Source of the DNA: Bacteroidota bacterium
GTDB lineage: Bacteria > Bacteroidota > Bacteroidia > UKL13-3
Length of the DNA stretch: 64,000 nt
Assembly (NCBI GenBank): GCA_027484685.1
Contig: JAIXSO010000007.1
Span: 23,444-87,443 of the forward strand
Direction of reading: 5' to 3'
The notes beneath the pieces were generated by a model. It ran no database searches, was not told the DNA's origin, and was given only the letters and a program-made list of their open reading frames with translations. The position numbers and the translations under genes are program-made. Shown in pieces: positions 63,816-64,000 of this stretch. Every line of letters begins with the position of its first letter. Position 1 is the first letter of the stretch.

Positions 63816-64000
63816 TATAAAACTTAAGCCCAATAATTAATGGCAATATGATGAAAATTTAGTGTTCCAACTAATTTTTTGCTAATAACCTTAGTTCGGG
63901 ATAAGAATATGTTGATATTTTTGTTTATAAAAATCTGTAAATCAATTAAATAGTAGCATTGAAATTGTTAAATTTGTAGTGCAAACAATAAACAAAACAA

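Overview
The window is low-GC DNA from a member of the Bacteroidota. Three things support this: secreted proteins with type IX secretion (T9SS) C-terminal sorting domains, promoters of the Bacteroidota form (TTG, about 19 bp, TAnnTTTG), and the ribosomal gene order. I cannot place it below phylum level with confidence. I see no rRNA or tRNA gene, CRISPR array, insertion sequence or prophage.

Layout. 1-10.0 kb: an edge fragment of a secreted protein, a T9SS BNR-repeat protein, prmC, an AlbA_2/ATPase regulator bracketed by short direct repeats, envelope proteins, a GreA-like factor, an esterase and a family 2 glycosyltransferase. 10.4-13.5 kb: a VOC protein and an Ohr peroxidase diverging from an HxlR regulator over two near-perfect operators, then a barrel protein and a Crp/Fnr regulator. 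13.8-18.0 kb: an ECF sigma factor, a membrane protein with an anti-sigma-like N-terminus and a barrel-like C-terminus, and a PKD-domain T9SS protein. 18.4-21.8 kb: parA-parB and an MFS exporter. 21.8-27.0 kb: a two-gene rhodanese/persulfide operon, an orphan histidine kinase and a WecA/MraY-type transferase. 27.0-44.4 kb: one leftward str-S10-spc-alpha super-cluster from rpsL to rplQ, including fusA, secY, infA and rpoA, with tandem upstream promoters, two probable internal promoters and a strong terminator. 44.5-49.5 kb: a TerB-like protein, Bcp, an M23 peptidase, an FAH-family enzyme and an inserted segment with a toxin-antitoxin-like pair. 49.6-64 kb: menD-menB, murB, a lipoprotein, a sugar nucleotidyltransferase, rpmE2, a PyrR-like phosphoribosyltransferase, HU, aroK, a DoxX-family protein, a DUF1599 protein, folP, cdaA, a TPR-like lipoprotein, pdhB and an ankyrin protein.

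Most of the window is core housekeeping. The unusual material lies in the spacers and in one small insertion. At 48.0-49.5 kb a segment carries an antitoxin-like ORF, a ParE-like toxin whose last part is replaced in frame by the tail of a T9SS sorting domain, and a barrel protein. It is flanked by two 73-bp copies of the 5' end of the neighbouring FAH gene. Short word-like repeats and hairpins fill many spacers, and the same kind of sequence sits in frame inside menD. Several translation and chromatin genes share a promoter design with exact 19-bp spacing, and most of these also share a C-rich start region. These points come from reading the sequence; database comparison was not possible.
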